Origin: Rhodamnia argentea | Taxonomy: Eukaryota; Streptophyta; Magnoliopsida; Myrtales; Myrtaceae | DNA: 64,000 bases | Assembly (NCBI RefSeq): GCF_020921035.1 | Contig: NC_063154.1 | Span: 3,720,001-3,784,000 of the forward strand | Reading direction: 5' to 3' | Shown here: positions 1 through 11,369 of the stretch, in pieces | Layout of the letters: each line of letters opens with the position of its first letter | Numbering within the stretch: the first letter of the stretch is position 1 | Made by a program: the position numbers and the translations under genes | Notes under the pieces: generated by a model | The model's database searches: none | Told to the model about the DNA's origin: nothing | What the model saw: only the letters and a program-made list of their open reading frames with translations

Positions 1-340
1 AGAGCATGTTCTGAGTGAATGGCCTTGGTTCTTTTCGATTGATTTTCCCTTTTTCTTTTTTGTTTTGAAACTTAGCTGTAAACTGATGTTTACATATGGG
101 CAGTGTGCTTGGCTGTGGAATAGGTACAGTTGGTGCTGGTGGTGACGGCCTTAAAAAGGGTGGATAGGTGGCAAAAAATAAATATTTAACCCAGCAGAAA
201 ACAGGGAAGAGGACGGAGGATGACTGCTCAGAACAACATTATTATCTGATCTGGGGTGGCTACTCCTTTTCCAATTCTTGTTTTTTTCCTCTTTTTGTTG
301 ATTCTTCAATTTTTTTTTAGGGGGTCTGATAAGATTCTTT

Positions 341-373
<33 letters not shown>

Positions 374-3299
374 GCTAACATGCGTATGTGCTGTGAACCA
401 ATTAAAAAAAAAAAAAAACATAGCAGAAAAGATTATGTAAGAGGAAGCATGTGTATTGGGTTCACCCATATCTTATGGGTCTTGCTCTGATGGCTTCATT
501 GAACTTTCTCTGCATAAAGCTCAAATCTTTAAATAATTACCCCTCTCTCTCTCTCTCTCTCTAAAAAGTAATTTTTTTATATGGTTTCTGATCCTCTAAT
601 GAGCAGGTCTGTTGGAAAGAAAGTTCAAATTCTTTCATGTTCTTCTGGGTTGAGCCAACAAAAGTAGGATCAGGGTTTGCTTAATGTAATTGTAGACAAG
701 AAAGCTCAATTTTCTCACCAAACAAACAGAAACAATGAGCAAGGAAAGGGTGGGATCAGGATTTGCTTCGGACAGCACAATCCCAGCCGAGAGCATTCCG
801 AGTTCCCATTATATCCCACTTTATTAGAACATTCAAATTGATTTTGCAAAGAGAAAAGGACCAAACATGAATTCAGTCAATCTGATCAATAGGGTCCGGT
901 TCTATGCGCGTCGGTTAATTTCGTATCCTAGGTCATTTTTGGTGGTTCAAAAACAAATGCATTCGATAGCCAGTTCTAGATTGAATTTAACTTTGATTCT
1001 CACTAGCAAAACTCGCGGAGCTCATGGACTGTCCACTCCGTGCATGGATTATAATACTAGCCGCAGGCCTGATATCCGAGGATTTGTCACATTCAACGCA
1101 TTTATTATCACGTATTTGGGTGCTAACAGTCGCTAGTAGAAGTCGTACCAAAGCAGTTTCCGATGAATCAAAGACATTTACAGGTTGAGAGGAAGTGGGG
1201 ATTTGATCTCTGTTTTAAGCAGGCAACAACTTCATATGTGGTACAAGTACAATGCTAATGTATCAGTCATTGGACAAGCTTTCATGGGGGCCCAAAGATC
1301 TTGTACCAGACAGGGGAAAGACAACTGCTATTACACGTGCTTTCCTTCCTGGTTGTAAAGAGACCAAGAGCAATCCCTCACTCATCTTTTGCAGCATGAT
1401 TGTCCTGAGGGATGGTAATCTTAGACCTGCTCAATCGCTTTGAAAGAAGCACAGAGGATCGCTGATACGGCAGTGCGAATAGGATTAACGCGGGACTCCT
1501 GTGATATGACTCATTCTCGCTCATTCGCGAGTTCTTCTCGTGCTTGTTGCTTGTGTTGCAGCCATTTTCCTCAAGAAAGAAACGGTGCTTGGAACCTCTG
1601 AATGATTAGCTTGAATTAATTCTGTCTCTACAGGCCTCTAAACTGATTTTAGGGCCGATAAATCTTCGTTCTCTCGGCTTTGCTTGAGAAACACATTAAC
1701 AGCAATGCCCTCGTTTCCCTTCACAAAATAGCTGAGGGACAGCCAATCCTAGTCCATTACCCAAAGGAACAAAATCGATCCTTACACATCAACTGGTAGT
1801 AGCGGCTGCAAGGTCTTACTGGGTACGTACTTGCGCAAAAATGGACCAAATGCTCCCTCCCATATAAAAGGGCCCAATATCAATCTTCAACCAGGGGAAA
1901 ATGCCCACTTCACACCGGCGAAAAGCTTCCGGCGCGAACCATCCCCACCCCGCATACCCAGCGACACTCGATAGGGGTTGGAGCGAATCTCACACCACTA
2001 CGCCAACAACCCGTGGCTCATTTCGGATGACAAAACTGATATACGCGGGCCAGACTAGTAACATGGCAACGAACATGAATCTTTCGCCACATCGTTTTGG
2101 AACATATACCACGCAATGGCACATTGCACAGGACTATGCAAGGTAATTTACACATTTAAATGACGGTGATCTTCACAGTCAAGTAATCGACACACCTCAC
2201 CCAAAAAGACAAGAAAGCAGGAGCTCCAATAAAGAGGCGGGAAAGAAGAAAAAACCGCCCCAATTCAAGGTAAAAAAGGCAAGAGCCGCGACGCAAGAGA
2301 ACATCAGAAATCCAGATGAGAGGATTCGGGTCAAGTCTCCTGAACCAAAAAACATTAGATTCGGATTCCGCAAGGTATCCCAACTATATGAGAGATATTC
2401 AAACTTCACCAGCAGAGAAACGCTAGGCTCAACCCAGACTTCAGCAACCTTACAAGACAAGAAAGACGAACACCCAGTTTTACTCTCTGAGAGCATAACA
2501 ATAGCAATACTTTGTACACACTCAAAATTTGCCTTATCTCATTATGATTCCACTATACTAGCAGCCTGGCACGTTACAAGAGCTAAAGACTATATTAGAG
2601 CCTACACCCATGCATTTTTCACATAAAGTACCAGGCACATCTCATCTCAACTATTCTTTTGGCTCAACCATTGAAAGTTCACGGAATTTTCACGCACTTA
2701 GATTTCAGTCAACATGCCATCCTCTGCAGTCCTAGAGAAGAAATTCATCATCAACTTGGGAACAAGAAATCCGGGCATCCATCAGCCTAACGACAGGTTT
2801 TCTAAATTTACAAACTTTTATCTAAGCTAATAAGCAGAAGTAAAGGCATTTTCTAACCCAAAATACAGATGATAGATATCACTAAAAGTGTGCTCTCCAT
2901 CGGTACAGTATCTCCCATCCCTCTAATCCAAGAGAAGCTCAACCATGGCTACTGTTATAGCATCATCTTGAATCCGCCGCTCACTGTTGCTACAGAACAC
3001 ATACAGCACTGCTGCACATATGATGTGGATCAATTTCAAAGCACATTTGCCGTAATGATAAACGCCTCGACAACTCCACAGAAGCCGAATGAGTCGCTCA
3101 AAAGCCACAGATTACAGTTAGAGTTTGTCCACCCAATCATCCACGAGTCTGTTCAGATACATCTTACAAGTCAACAACTAACCAAATTGCCCACCAATTG
3201 AAGGGGAAGAAATCACATTATTCATATCCAGGTGACACGGCCAATAGAACAAGTACTTCAAGTCTCAGAACTATACCTGATGCTTTCACCAAGGGGAAG
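1..3299. other. Left-edge non-coding stretch
   Basis: No protein-like frame could be recognised here. The first ~800 bases are T-rich, with CT microsatellites and an A-run, and look like a gene tail or leader of a neighbour outside the window. The middle (about 850-2150) has mixed composition and only short, unconvincing frames. The last ~500 bases lie directly downstream of the minus-strand PWWP gene and should hold its 3' untranslated region. I see no rRNA, tRNA or transposase signature. Confidence 0.5.
344..373. repeat. CT microsatellite
   Basis: A near-perfect run of CT dinucleotides ends just before a short non-repetitive stretch and a poly-A run at about 404-418. A second, shorter CT run lies at about 543-562. 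Such tracts are common in plant 5' leaders and promoters. Confidence 0.85.
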
Positions 3300-6200
3300 T
3301 CAACATGCCTCAAAGCCTTCGAGTTCAAGCATGGGAATTGGTGAAGTTTTAACTAGGGAAGAAACAGAATAGTTGAGCTGGTAATTTACAAGCATTGCCC
3401 CAAAGATGTTAAACTTTTGAGCACTGTTGAAAGCAACTTCCGCATCAGAACACTTCTTGAAAACTAATCTGGCACGGTTGGTATCCCTATCAAGTTCGGT
3501 CTCAGATTCTTTTAAGGGCCCAAATCGCTTGAACATCTTGTTTAGGCTATATTCTGAAGGGGCGGAAGCCGACAGTGGAAACATCAACACCAGTTCTGCC
3601 GGAGCATTTTCGTCCACATACCCTGGCGGTTTCTCCACCAGCAAGTTGCTTTCATCCAAATCTCGTCTCCTTGTGTATGATCGACGACCCACTTTACGCA
3701 CCTTTTGGGATTCCACGGCAACGAGTTGATCATCTCCTTTCCAGTCTGCATCGGATGGCTGCTCCTCAAAACCATTTCCAATGACTCTGTCTGTCCAGTA
3801 AGAGTCATTCATATCCTCAAACTCAAAAGTCTCAGACTTTTTCCTTTTAGCAGATAATCTACCCAAAGCTGGATCTGGGCCTGAAGCAACAGAGTTCCTA
3901 AAATCAGAGAAGAAGCAAATAAGCACATTCAAGAAACTGAATTCTTGCATGGGGTCGAGAGCTGCCGAGTAGAGTTGAGACAGTAACCCATCAAGTGAAG
4001 AATACTCAGTCGGTATGATTGTTCTTCCCTTTTCAGTGTCAGCAGTTTCGGATCCATCTCCAGCTCCGTTCCTATCACTCTTCACAATGGGAGAACCAGT
4101 CAGCTGGCTGGCAACCCTACGAATGCATTCACCAATCTTAAAGGATGGCTTGGGAATTGAAGCGGCACTAACAACTTTTGCAACACAGATATTTTTCCTT
4201 CCATCTGAAAGATTTGAGTCAGCACTAGGATCCCGAGCTTTACGCTTCTTGCCGGAAGATGGTGAGACCAGCATACCAGAAGCTTTACCATCAAGATCAG
4301 TTTCTTCGTCTGGATAATCCATAGAATCGTCCATCAATTCAGCCAAACTTCTCTCTTTCTTCTTATAATCAGCTATATCCTTCAAGTTGTGTTTGCGCCT
4401 ATGAGACGAGCCTTTGAGGGCTTTCAAACCATCCCGCCTAGAGAAGACCATTGTGTCCTCAGAAACCAGCGTGCCAGATTCCACGTTATTGGCCACATGA
4501 TTATCGCCATCGGAATTTAGAGCTTCAGCATCACTTTCTGTCAAGCCTTCACAAAATTGCAGTTCAGGGAGCTCATCGTAACCTTTCTGTCTGTAGAAGG
4601 CCAACAACTGTGCCTTAGCTATTACAAGATCTAGCCGATCACCTCCACTAGATGAGCACCGAGCCAACGTTTTCATATACTCCAGTAGTTTATCTGGTTC
4701 GAAAGAACTGGCACTCGTGGACTCATCCACACCTTCTCTGGAGCCTAACTCTTCTCGAATTCCAGTATTTTCAACAGTCTGGACCTTTATCTTGTCATAA
4801 ACATCCTTTGGTATGCAAGAGCAAGCCAACCCCAACTCAACCCGTCTTGAGACTTCATCCAAAGCACAATTTACAGCATGCAAAAAGGACTCTGAATTGC
4901 TCTGCATTGCTATCTGAGAAAAGTGAGCCTGGAAGGGCTTCAGCAAGGAAGCCTCATTCCAGGCAAATGTCCTATCACCAAAATATGCCACCAGAAAGCA
5001 GTCCTTCTTATGATATTTCATTGCCTTCTCAGATGCATCAGAAGGATCAAAGATCTGTCCAGGCCACCACGGATGGCTTCTTACTTTACCCCAAACCAAA
5101 TCAGACACCGACAATATATTTTCATTTTCTGATGGCAACTTATAAACAGCTTGGTTCACTCCCACTAAGCTTGCTGGCTTTGAGTCTCCATGTTCAATAG
5201 TCGTCTCTTCAACTTCCATTTGCTTTTCATTGTCAGTAGGCTGATTATCGATTTCCATTTCATTGATATTAGTTAAACCAGTAGCATCAGCATTAGAAGC
5301 TTGTTCTCCTACTTCTGTGTCTTCTACATTTGAACGAGTAACATCAGGAGCTGCATCCTCATTAGAGCAAGGTTGGTTATCCTCGACCAGCTCCATAACA
5401 TCCATAGTCTGATCCAGTGCCAATTCATTGTCCTTAGACTTGTTTTCTCTACTCTCGGTCACATGAGCTTCTCCCTCTGTGAACATGGGAACTGCATTGA
5501 CTGCTAGGCTCTGATCATTCCCTGTTGTATCCATACCAACAGAGGTGGAGTTTTCTGGGATCATATGTGGAAAGACCTCGCTTTCTGCACCTGCAGCCTT
5601 ACTTTCACTGATGACTTGATCTTGCAGGCCCAAAGTTGTAGAAGCACCTATGCTTTCAGCAGCAGCCATCGTATTTTCATCTCTTCCTAACTGATCCTCA
5701 ACTACCATGTGGCTTTCTTCTGCATTAGCTTCTATGGCCTTCACCTCAATATTCTCTACCAGTCCTCCATCTGTATTAACCAGATTCTCATCAGAAATGT
5801 AACGTGCGGTGCCTTCAACTTCCAGATTCGATAAATCTTGAGTAATCGCTTTATCTTCGCTTTCAACTGTAACCGTGGTTTGTTTGTCCTCACATTCAGC
5901 GTTTACCTTGGCCAGATTTTCTTTTACTTCTACTTTCCCTCCACAGGCTGTCTCCATTTCCAAAATGTGTTCCCCTTCTGAAACTGAGGTAACTGCTTCC
6001 AATCCACTAGTTGGAGGCATTTTGTCCTCGGTAATCACTTTCTCTCCCCCGATCATCGCAGTGCCTTTCTCCTCCAGGACAGAAGTGGGCGAACTTGAAC
6101 TTTTCACAGTTGCTGAGGGGCATACAGTTTCCTGGGCATGTGTATCCTGAGCTGAAGCGACTTCAACAGCAGCACCCTCTCCACTCTTCACTCCTTCCTC

Positions 6201-7028
6201 TGTTTGCACCTCAGCATCCGAACCAATCACCTTTTCACCAGCAATTGGGGCCTGCACATGCATAGAACCTACAATGTCCACAGAATCTCCCGTCTTGTTA
6301 GCAGTTACAGTGTCCTGCACAACATCACTGGGCTGGTCCGCACCCTTTTCCACCAATCTTTCCTCCAAAACAGCAGCAGCTCCCTCTATAATCTGAGTTT
6401 GCCCGATAAATTCCATTTCCTCGATAATCTGCGTCTCCTCAATCATTTGTGTTTCCCTGTCTCCATCACCAACAATATCTGATGCATGCTCAATCCGAGG
6501 ATCCATTCCCGCATCTCGAGCTTCATCGTTAAAAGTCCCAACTTCGCCCGAAGCCGGATCTTCAACCTTGCTTTCCACAGCTTCTGTGCATCTCTCACCG
6601 CCCTCTTTCCTACTCTCAGTCCCCGGAGAACCCCCAACTCCACCCTTGACTCCAAAACCAGAGGGTTCACCACCCGAAACCCCATCTCGCAAAGACTTTG
6701 CATCTCTCTCCAAACCCCTGCTGCCGCTGGCCGATGCATCACGACCACCTTCAGCTTTCAGATTCTCTTCATCACCGGGGCTGCAAACGCCGTCCACAAA
6801 AACTTCAGAACCCATAACCTCGACCATTATATCGTCTCCATTACTAAACGCAACTTCCTCCGCAACAGTTTCCACGGCAAGAGACCCCTCCCTCTGACCT
6901 TGACCACCACAATCCCTAGCCCCAGCTAGGGTTTCTTTCCCACCACCACTAATCCCATCTTGGCCTGACGACACCGCACTCTCCGACGCACTGGGGACCG
7001 AAATCTCCTTGTCTTCTTGCTTATCCAT
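3300..7028 (-). CDS. PWWP domain protein, PDP1-like chromatin reader
   Basis: A single uninterrupted frame encodes about 1242 residues. The start at 7028 was chosen because the frame upstream (to 7175) gives a poor, hydrophobic leader and reaches into the likely 5' UTR. The first ~600 residues are acidic and low in complexity, including a local echo of Q-I-I-E-E-type repeats near residues 190-215. The PWWP domain starts near residue 640 (VWGKVRSHPWWPGQI; H of HPWW at residue 652) and continues through the conserved VAYFGD and W-E-L-KPF blocks. Basic, nuclear-signal-like stretches follow, and an RRM-like C-terminal domain occupies about residues 1131-1242. Arabidopsis PDP1-3 are known to bind chromatin and work with FVE/MSI5-type WD40 proteins on histone methylation and flowering genes. 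The same nuclear role here is inferred from domain order and length. The coding region appears intronless. Confidence 0.85.
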   Translation of the reverse strand: MDKQEDKEISVPSASESAVSSGQDGISGGGKETLAGARDCGGQGQREGSLAVETVAEEVAFSNGDDIMVEVMGSEVFVDGVCSPGDEENLKAEGGRDASASGSRGLERDAKSLRDGVSGGEPSGFGVKGGVGGSPGTESRKEGGERCTEAVESKVEDPASGEVGTFNDEARDAGMDPRIEHASDIVGDGDRETQMIEETQIIEEMEFIGQTQIIEGAAAVLEERLVEKGADQPSDVVQDTVTANKTGDSVDIVGSMHVQAPIAGEKVIGSDAEVQTEEGVKSGEGAAVEVASAQDTHAQETVCPSATVKSSSSPTSVLEEKGTAMIGGEKVITEDKMPPTSGLEAVTSVSEGEHILEMETACGGKVEVKENLAKVNAECEDKQTTVTVESEDKAITQDLSNLEVEGTARYISDENLVNTDGGLVENIEVKAIEANAEESHMVVEDQLGRDENTMAAAESIGASTTLGLQDQVISESKAAGAESEVFPHMIPENSTSVGMDTTGNDQSLAVNAVPMFTEGEAHVTESRENKSKDNELALDQTMDVMELVEDNQPCSNEDAAPDVTRSNVEDTEVGEQASNADATGLTNINEMEIDNQPTDNEKQMEVEETTIEHGDSKPASLVGVNQAVYKLPSENENILSVSDLVWGKVRSHPWWPGQIFDPSDASEKAMKYHKKDCFLVAYFGDRTFAWNEASLLKPFQAHFSQIAMQSNSESFLHAVNCALDEVSRRVELGLACSCIPKDVYDKIKVQTVENTGIREELGSREGVDESTSASSFEPDKLLEYMKTLARCSSSGGDRLDLVIAKAQLLAFYRQKGYDELPELQFCEGLTESDAEALNSDGDNHVANNVESGTLVSEDTMVFSRRDGLKALKGSSHRRKHNLKDIADYKKKERSLAELMDDSMDYPDEETDLDGKASGMLVSPSSGKKRKARDPSADSNLSDGRKNICVAKVVSAASIPKPSFKIGECIRRVASQLTGSPIVKSDRNGAGDGSETADTEKGRTIIPTEYSSLDGLLSQLYSAALDPMQEFSFLNVLICFFSDFRNSVASGPDPALGRLSAKRKKSETFEFEDMNDSYWTDRVIGNGFEEQPSDADWKGDDQLVAVESQKVRKVGRRSYTRRRDLDESNLLVEKPPGYVDENAPAELVLMFPLSASAPSEYSLNKMFKRFGPLKESETELDRDTNRARLVFKKCSDAEVAFNSAQKFNIFGAMLVNYQLNYSVSSLVKTSPIPMLELEGFEAC

Positions 7029-7520
7029 GGTGAATGACAACTGGGTAGAGTTCAAGACAACAAATCTTGAGCTTTTCGAAACAACGAAGACCCGAAAACC
7101 AGAAAAAAAAAAAAATCGACAGATGAGCAAAGAACTGATAAACCCTAGCGCAAGAACTGGGTTAGATACACTCAAAATTCAAGATTTACAACTGTTCAAC
7201 GTAGCAAAAATCGAAACTTCGACATCATATATCGAGGAAATAGGAAAGAGAGAGGGGGGGAGTTCGAAAAATAGTTGCTTTTACCTGTGACTCGCGAAAT
7301 ATCTCCCCAGAAAGCGAAAACAGTGACGACCAAGATCAGGTATGGAGGGAGGGAGGGAGGGAGTAATTCGTTAAAGAAACGGGACAAAACAGTAAAAAGA
7401 CCGAGAAAAGTGAGAAACCCAGGACTGAACCGAACGGTTTAGCTCGAGCGAAGCTCTTGAAGACTTGAACATGTATGTTCCTCTCTCTCTCTCTCTCTCT
7501 CTCTCTTCCTCCTCGTACGG
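7029..7520 (-). promoter_or_regulatory. Leader/promoter of the PWWP gene with CT/GGGA tracts
   Basis: This stretch immediately precedes the PWWP start codon on the minus strand. It holds a short A-run (about 7100), a GGGA tandem run (about 7345-7361) and a CT microsatellite (about 7481-7505; GA on the gene strand). GA-rich leaders are typical of plant housekeeping genes. No clear TATA box could be chosen, and the exact transcription start is unknown. Confidence 0.4.
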
Positions 7521-8654
7521 TGAATGACTAAAGATTTTTATCTTACGGAGGACATTTTTCTTTGTCTGCGGAAAGCACGAAATAGGCCGATGTGCTCTCT
7601 TCATCATGACACATCAAATATATATATAAATCCATACTTTTTCAATTCCACGTTACTCTAATCTAGAATATTATCCTAATTATCCTTTAACAAATACAAT
7701 GTGGTGATTTTAACCTTCTTTTCAAGAAATCTTTGTTTCCCTTAAGGAGAGGTTTCGAGTTGTTGTTCCACATTATTTAGTCTCCCCCCCTCCCTTCTAA
7801 TCCAAACAAAAAACAACCCTCAATTTCTCATCCTCCGTTTTTTTCGCCCTCAATCTCATCCCCTTGATTTATCATCTTGCTTTTGGATCGGAGTGCTTGC
7901 ATCTGACCTGTTTTTAGTATTTGTTAAGAAAGGTCGTGGCTTTGTGAAATGCTGCTTTACTCGCTTCTATGGAATAATTTCTAAATAAGTCATAAATTTA
8001 TGTGTAAATATCAATTTAGTCATTTGCCAAAATTGACAGGAAATCATCTGACGAGCCTATTGACTATCTGATGTCATATGACCGGAGTTGACATCAACGA
8101 TTTGTACCTTTTTTTTTTCTGCTTTTACCGATACTCACTGTTCATTTCCAGTGGGAATGGGTGGAGGCCCTCCTCCATCAATCCGGGAGGTGAGGGTCGT
8201 AGCCGTTGCCCAGACATGGGTAAAGGGCGTTCACAACCTTGCCGGCCAGAGGCCATTACGAGAGGTGCGAGGGAAAATAGATGTGCTTGTTGAGATGGCG
8301 AGGGTTCAGAGAAGGAGGTGGCGATGTGGGAAGAGGCCATGCCGCTGCCCAAGAGCCAGCAAGAGTTGCCCACACCGCAAGCATCGTCGCCCGCAAGCCC
8401 TGTCCGCTCGCTTTCGTTCTAAATTCATCTCCCTCGTGGCCTATCTCATCAAGTAAGGAGCCAGACACGCATTGCCGTGAACCGAGTGGACCGGTGCGAA
8501 GCGGAACCGCGCATGAGCACGGCGATGAATTCCGGAGTAAGGAGTGAGACGAAGTACAGAACCGACACATCAATTTTATTCAACTTCAAAAAACATGAGG
8601 AGAGGAAGAAGAAGAAGAAGAAGAAGAAAGAAAGAAAGAAATCATCTAGCCGTG
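7521..8654. repeat. Intergenic DNA with a degenerate AT-ended, GC-centred repeat
   Basis: From about 7975 the sequence reads like one end of the inverted-repeat family seen better at 36.5 kb (phrases such as caatttagtca, then a ccggagttgacatcaacg block). It changes into a GC-rich centre (about 8150-8450) without codon-like structure. The matching far end is not clear, so this is a partial or decayed copy. An A/G run near 8600-8640 marks the tail side of the neighbouring RCI2 gene. Short frames through the GC-rich part run on both strands and are not taken as genes. Confidence 0.3.
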
Positions 8655-8903
8655 CTATCCAACCAGGACATAGATCGCATATATGATCCCCGGAATGTAC
8701 CCCAATATCGTCAGCAGCAAATCTATCCAGAACTCAATCTGCAAATTCGATCCAAAATGTTAAGTAAAAAAAAAACCATGAAAAACTGTGGAAAAAAAAT
8801 AAAACTGGGTATGGAAATTTACTCCACAGCCATAACGAAGGAAGACTCCGACGGGCGGCAAGAGGATCGCCAGGAGGATCTCCACGAACGTCTCCGAACC
8901 CAT
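8655..8903 (-). CDS. RCI2/LTI6 (PMP3-family) small membrane protein, two exons
   Basis: Exon 1 (8823-8903) encodes 27 residues beginning MGSETFVEILLAILLPPVGV. Exon 2 (8655-8738) adds IEFWIDLLLTILGYIPGIIY and a short tail ending YVLVG, then a stop. The 84-nt intron has a clean GT (8822-8821) and AG (8740-8739) in phase 0, giving exactly 54 residues, the usual family length. Two hydrophobic helices are visible (about residues 5-23 and 31-50) with the PMP3 signature LPPVGV. Family members are plasma-membrane proteolipids induced by cold, salt and dehydration that affect membrane potential and ion leakage. The role here is inferred from the near-identical sequence. The gene is easily missed because neither exon is long enough to stand out alone. 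Confidence 0.93.
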
Positions 8904-9190
8904 TCTTACTTTCCTTCTGCTCTTCCTGCTCGATGTGAGGGAACGAAATTCAGTTTCAGAGCTTGTGAGAGTTCGCCGCGATGCCAGGCGGAAAACCTCC
9001 TCGCCGACGCAAAACCAGTAAATGGGGAGGAGGGAAGACACAGGTGGCAGCAGCAGAGGGACCTTGGAGTGCCAAGTGTGGGTCTCTGTTCGCCACGTGG
9101 GCTTCCCAAAGTTAAGTCAGCTGCATGCTCCTTCTGACTCGTAATCCCAAGAACGGAAACAACCCAACCCACTACCACTTTTGATCCATG
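8904..9190 (-). promoter_or_regulatory. Probable 5' UTR and promoter of the RCI2 gene
   Basis: This lies directly upstream of the RCI2 start on the minus strand. It contains CACGTGG-like text near 9092-9098 (gccacgtggg), an ABRE/G-box-type core. Such a core fits the known abscisic-acid and cold induction of RCI2 genes. That link is inferred from one motif only, and no TATA box was confidently placed. Confidence 0.35.
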
Positions 9191-10930
9191 TCCAGTGTCC
9201 ACGATGACTTTCACTTTTATTACAGGTGCATCTTACGATGCCTATGGGGTTTGGGTGACGGTGAAGCCCGAGTCTTGCCTTATTATTGAGTATGTTGTGG
9301 ATACATGTTTCTTATTTTCACACACTGTTCATTCCAAAGAAGAACGTGGGTATCGACATAATTCAGTCGGGAATGCATTAAAGAGTCTTGGCTGTTAGGA
9401 AGAGACCATAATAGGTTTTATTTAGGCAAACAGATGGCCTCCGGCTATTCCTATCGTATGATTGATGAGACGAAAACAAATTATATTGGAACCACACATA
9501 CAGTTGATTCCACAGGTACAACGAACACGCTAGTTGACACGGGCCAATTGTTCCGTGTCCTAGGTGGACAAGTTCTCCCGATCCCCTTGTGAGTGGAGCT
9601 TGTGGTATCATCATGGGGAGTATGCATTGTAGAGGGGAAGAGACAATGGGTCCTTGGGAGTAGTGTCAAGACGGGTTTATACTAGGAGTTCTAGGTTAAA
9701 TAAAACATACATTTAGGAGTTCTGAAGGCGGGATTGGCCTCTTGTGTATAAATTGGTCGGGAGCCGATGCCGCTCTCCCGATGAAGCCATGGTAGGCTGA
9801 AACGTTATTGTGCCTAAAGTGTCCTACTTGTCTTACTCGATGTAACGGATGCCCGAACTAAGCTGGACGTAGTATAATCCTATGTGGGAAAGCTAAAGTA
9901 CTCTATGGAACAACTATATGGGGAAGGCTAGCTTGGTGTGGCTTGCCGGATGCGACACGGGCTAATTCCGCAATAGAGATCTGTCAACCCATGACAAATG
10001 GTATTAGAGTAGGGTCCCTCTAGTAGGTGGGTGATTCGGGGAAATCCTGTGGTCTTCTCGATTCTGTGAGGGCGGAGAGTGATCGCCGGTGCTAAGAAGA
10101 GATTGGACAAGGTGCGGCTCTCATCAAGCTTCTAGGATGTTAATGAGGGCATAGGAAGGAACCAAATTGCTCATTGAAATAGGAAACGTTCCTTGATCAA
10201 TTTGGCGAATCTCAAGATAGGTCCGCAACCACGTTCCATCAAGAGGAAACTTTCATTGGTCTGTTGAGGTCAGGAAAAACCTAGTAAGCGAAAGAAGGTG
10301 CTGCCGTGGGTGTGTAGTTGGTGAGGGGTGCCACACTTGTCAAGAAAGTACAAGTGACTGGAAATTTGCGAACAACTTTGATTGGGGGAAGCTACTAGTA
10401 GAGCGTTGTTGTTCTGTTGGGCGAGTGTTTTCCATTCATATAAGGGAGTGGTAGTGATGTTTGAAGGACGCATGAAAGCGACAGAACAACCGTAACAAGG
10501 CCGTTTGCAGATCGAGTGAGGGAGAATGACACAGGCTGGTTGTTCCGTGTCCCAAGTGAGCAAGTTCTCCCGTACTCGGATTCTCTTATGAGTGAAAACC
10601 ATAATAGATTTTATTCAGCCAAACAGATGACCTACGACTGTTTCTATCGTATGATTGATGGGAGGAAAATAAATTATATTAGAACCACACATACAGTTGA
10701 TTCCACAGGTAGCACGAACACGCTAGTAATCCCCGTTGGACTTTGCAAACCTATTGGAGAAACGAAAAAAAATTACTCAGCTGATTTTTTTTGTCGACAA
10801 ACGGAACCTGAGAATATTCAAGGACATGTTAATCAGCAGGGAAAAGCCAACAGCACATAGGCTCCGTAGCAAGAGGAGCCACAAGCATGACGGAAAAGAT
10901 GCCGGGATTATACTTAAATAATATCAGCGG
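9191..10930 (+). mobile_element. Old LTR-type retroelement remnant (non-autonomous, TRIM-like)
   Basis: A segment at 9405-9534 recurs in direct orientation at 10598-10727 with high similarity. A neighbouring block (9536-9595) recurs at 10528-10594. A primer-binding-site-like string tggtattagag lies at 9999-10009, close to the initiator-tRNA-Met complement used by many plant LTR elements. No gag or pol protein similarity was recognised between the repeats, so it resembles a small non-autonomous LTR family member. It looks broken and old. The family (Copia- or Gypsy-derived) cannot be decided by eye. Confidence 0.4.
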
Positions 10931-11369
10931 TACTCTCTGAAGTCAGCCCTGAAAAAAAAAAAAAGGCGCCACATTAATTGTAGTAAGTAGAACAGGGCAG
11001 ATGAGAAAATGTGAATCTTCGGTCGGATCCTTCTGAAAGCTTGCTTGCGGAATTATTAAACGGTTATGTGAAATGAGAACAAGAGCCCCAACTTGCACCG
11101 AAGCTCTCAGCCTTACTGTCCAATGGCTGGCTCAAAAGTCGGATCGAACAAATATATTTCGATTGTGTATATACGGATCAGAAATCCACCAGAACTAGCA
11201 GATATCACAGGACAACAAAAATGGTACCACCCCATGTGACTAAACAAACTGAATGATAACTGATCCGCCAAAGTTAAGCAGAAACGCATGGGAACAGCTC
11301 CGGAGTACATCGGAACGACTCCATGAGAGGTGAATGGGACAGTTGAGGATCGAGCAGAGGTCACCACCG
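10931..11369 (-). other. Probable 3' UTR of the LYR-motif gene
   Basis: This stretch lies downstream of the LYR-protein stop on the minus strand. It has ordinary AT-rich composition with an A-run near 10950. I see no other gene in it. Confidence 0.4.

Noticed and set aside
867-1136. 89-residue plus-strand frame
   Set aside because: No domain, no codon-usage support and no neighbouring exon; likely chance.
7029-7175. N-terminal extension of the PWWP frame
   Set aside because: Hydrophobic and low in complexity, placed in the probable 5' UTR; the next ATG gives the family-like acidic start.
8078-8573. Overlapping frames on both strands in a GC-rich patch
   Set aside because: GC-rich repeat centre leaves many frames open by chance; none resembles a protein family.
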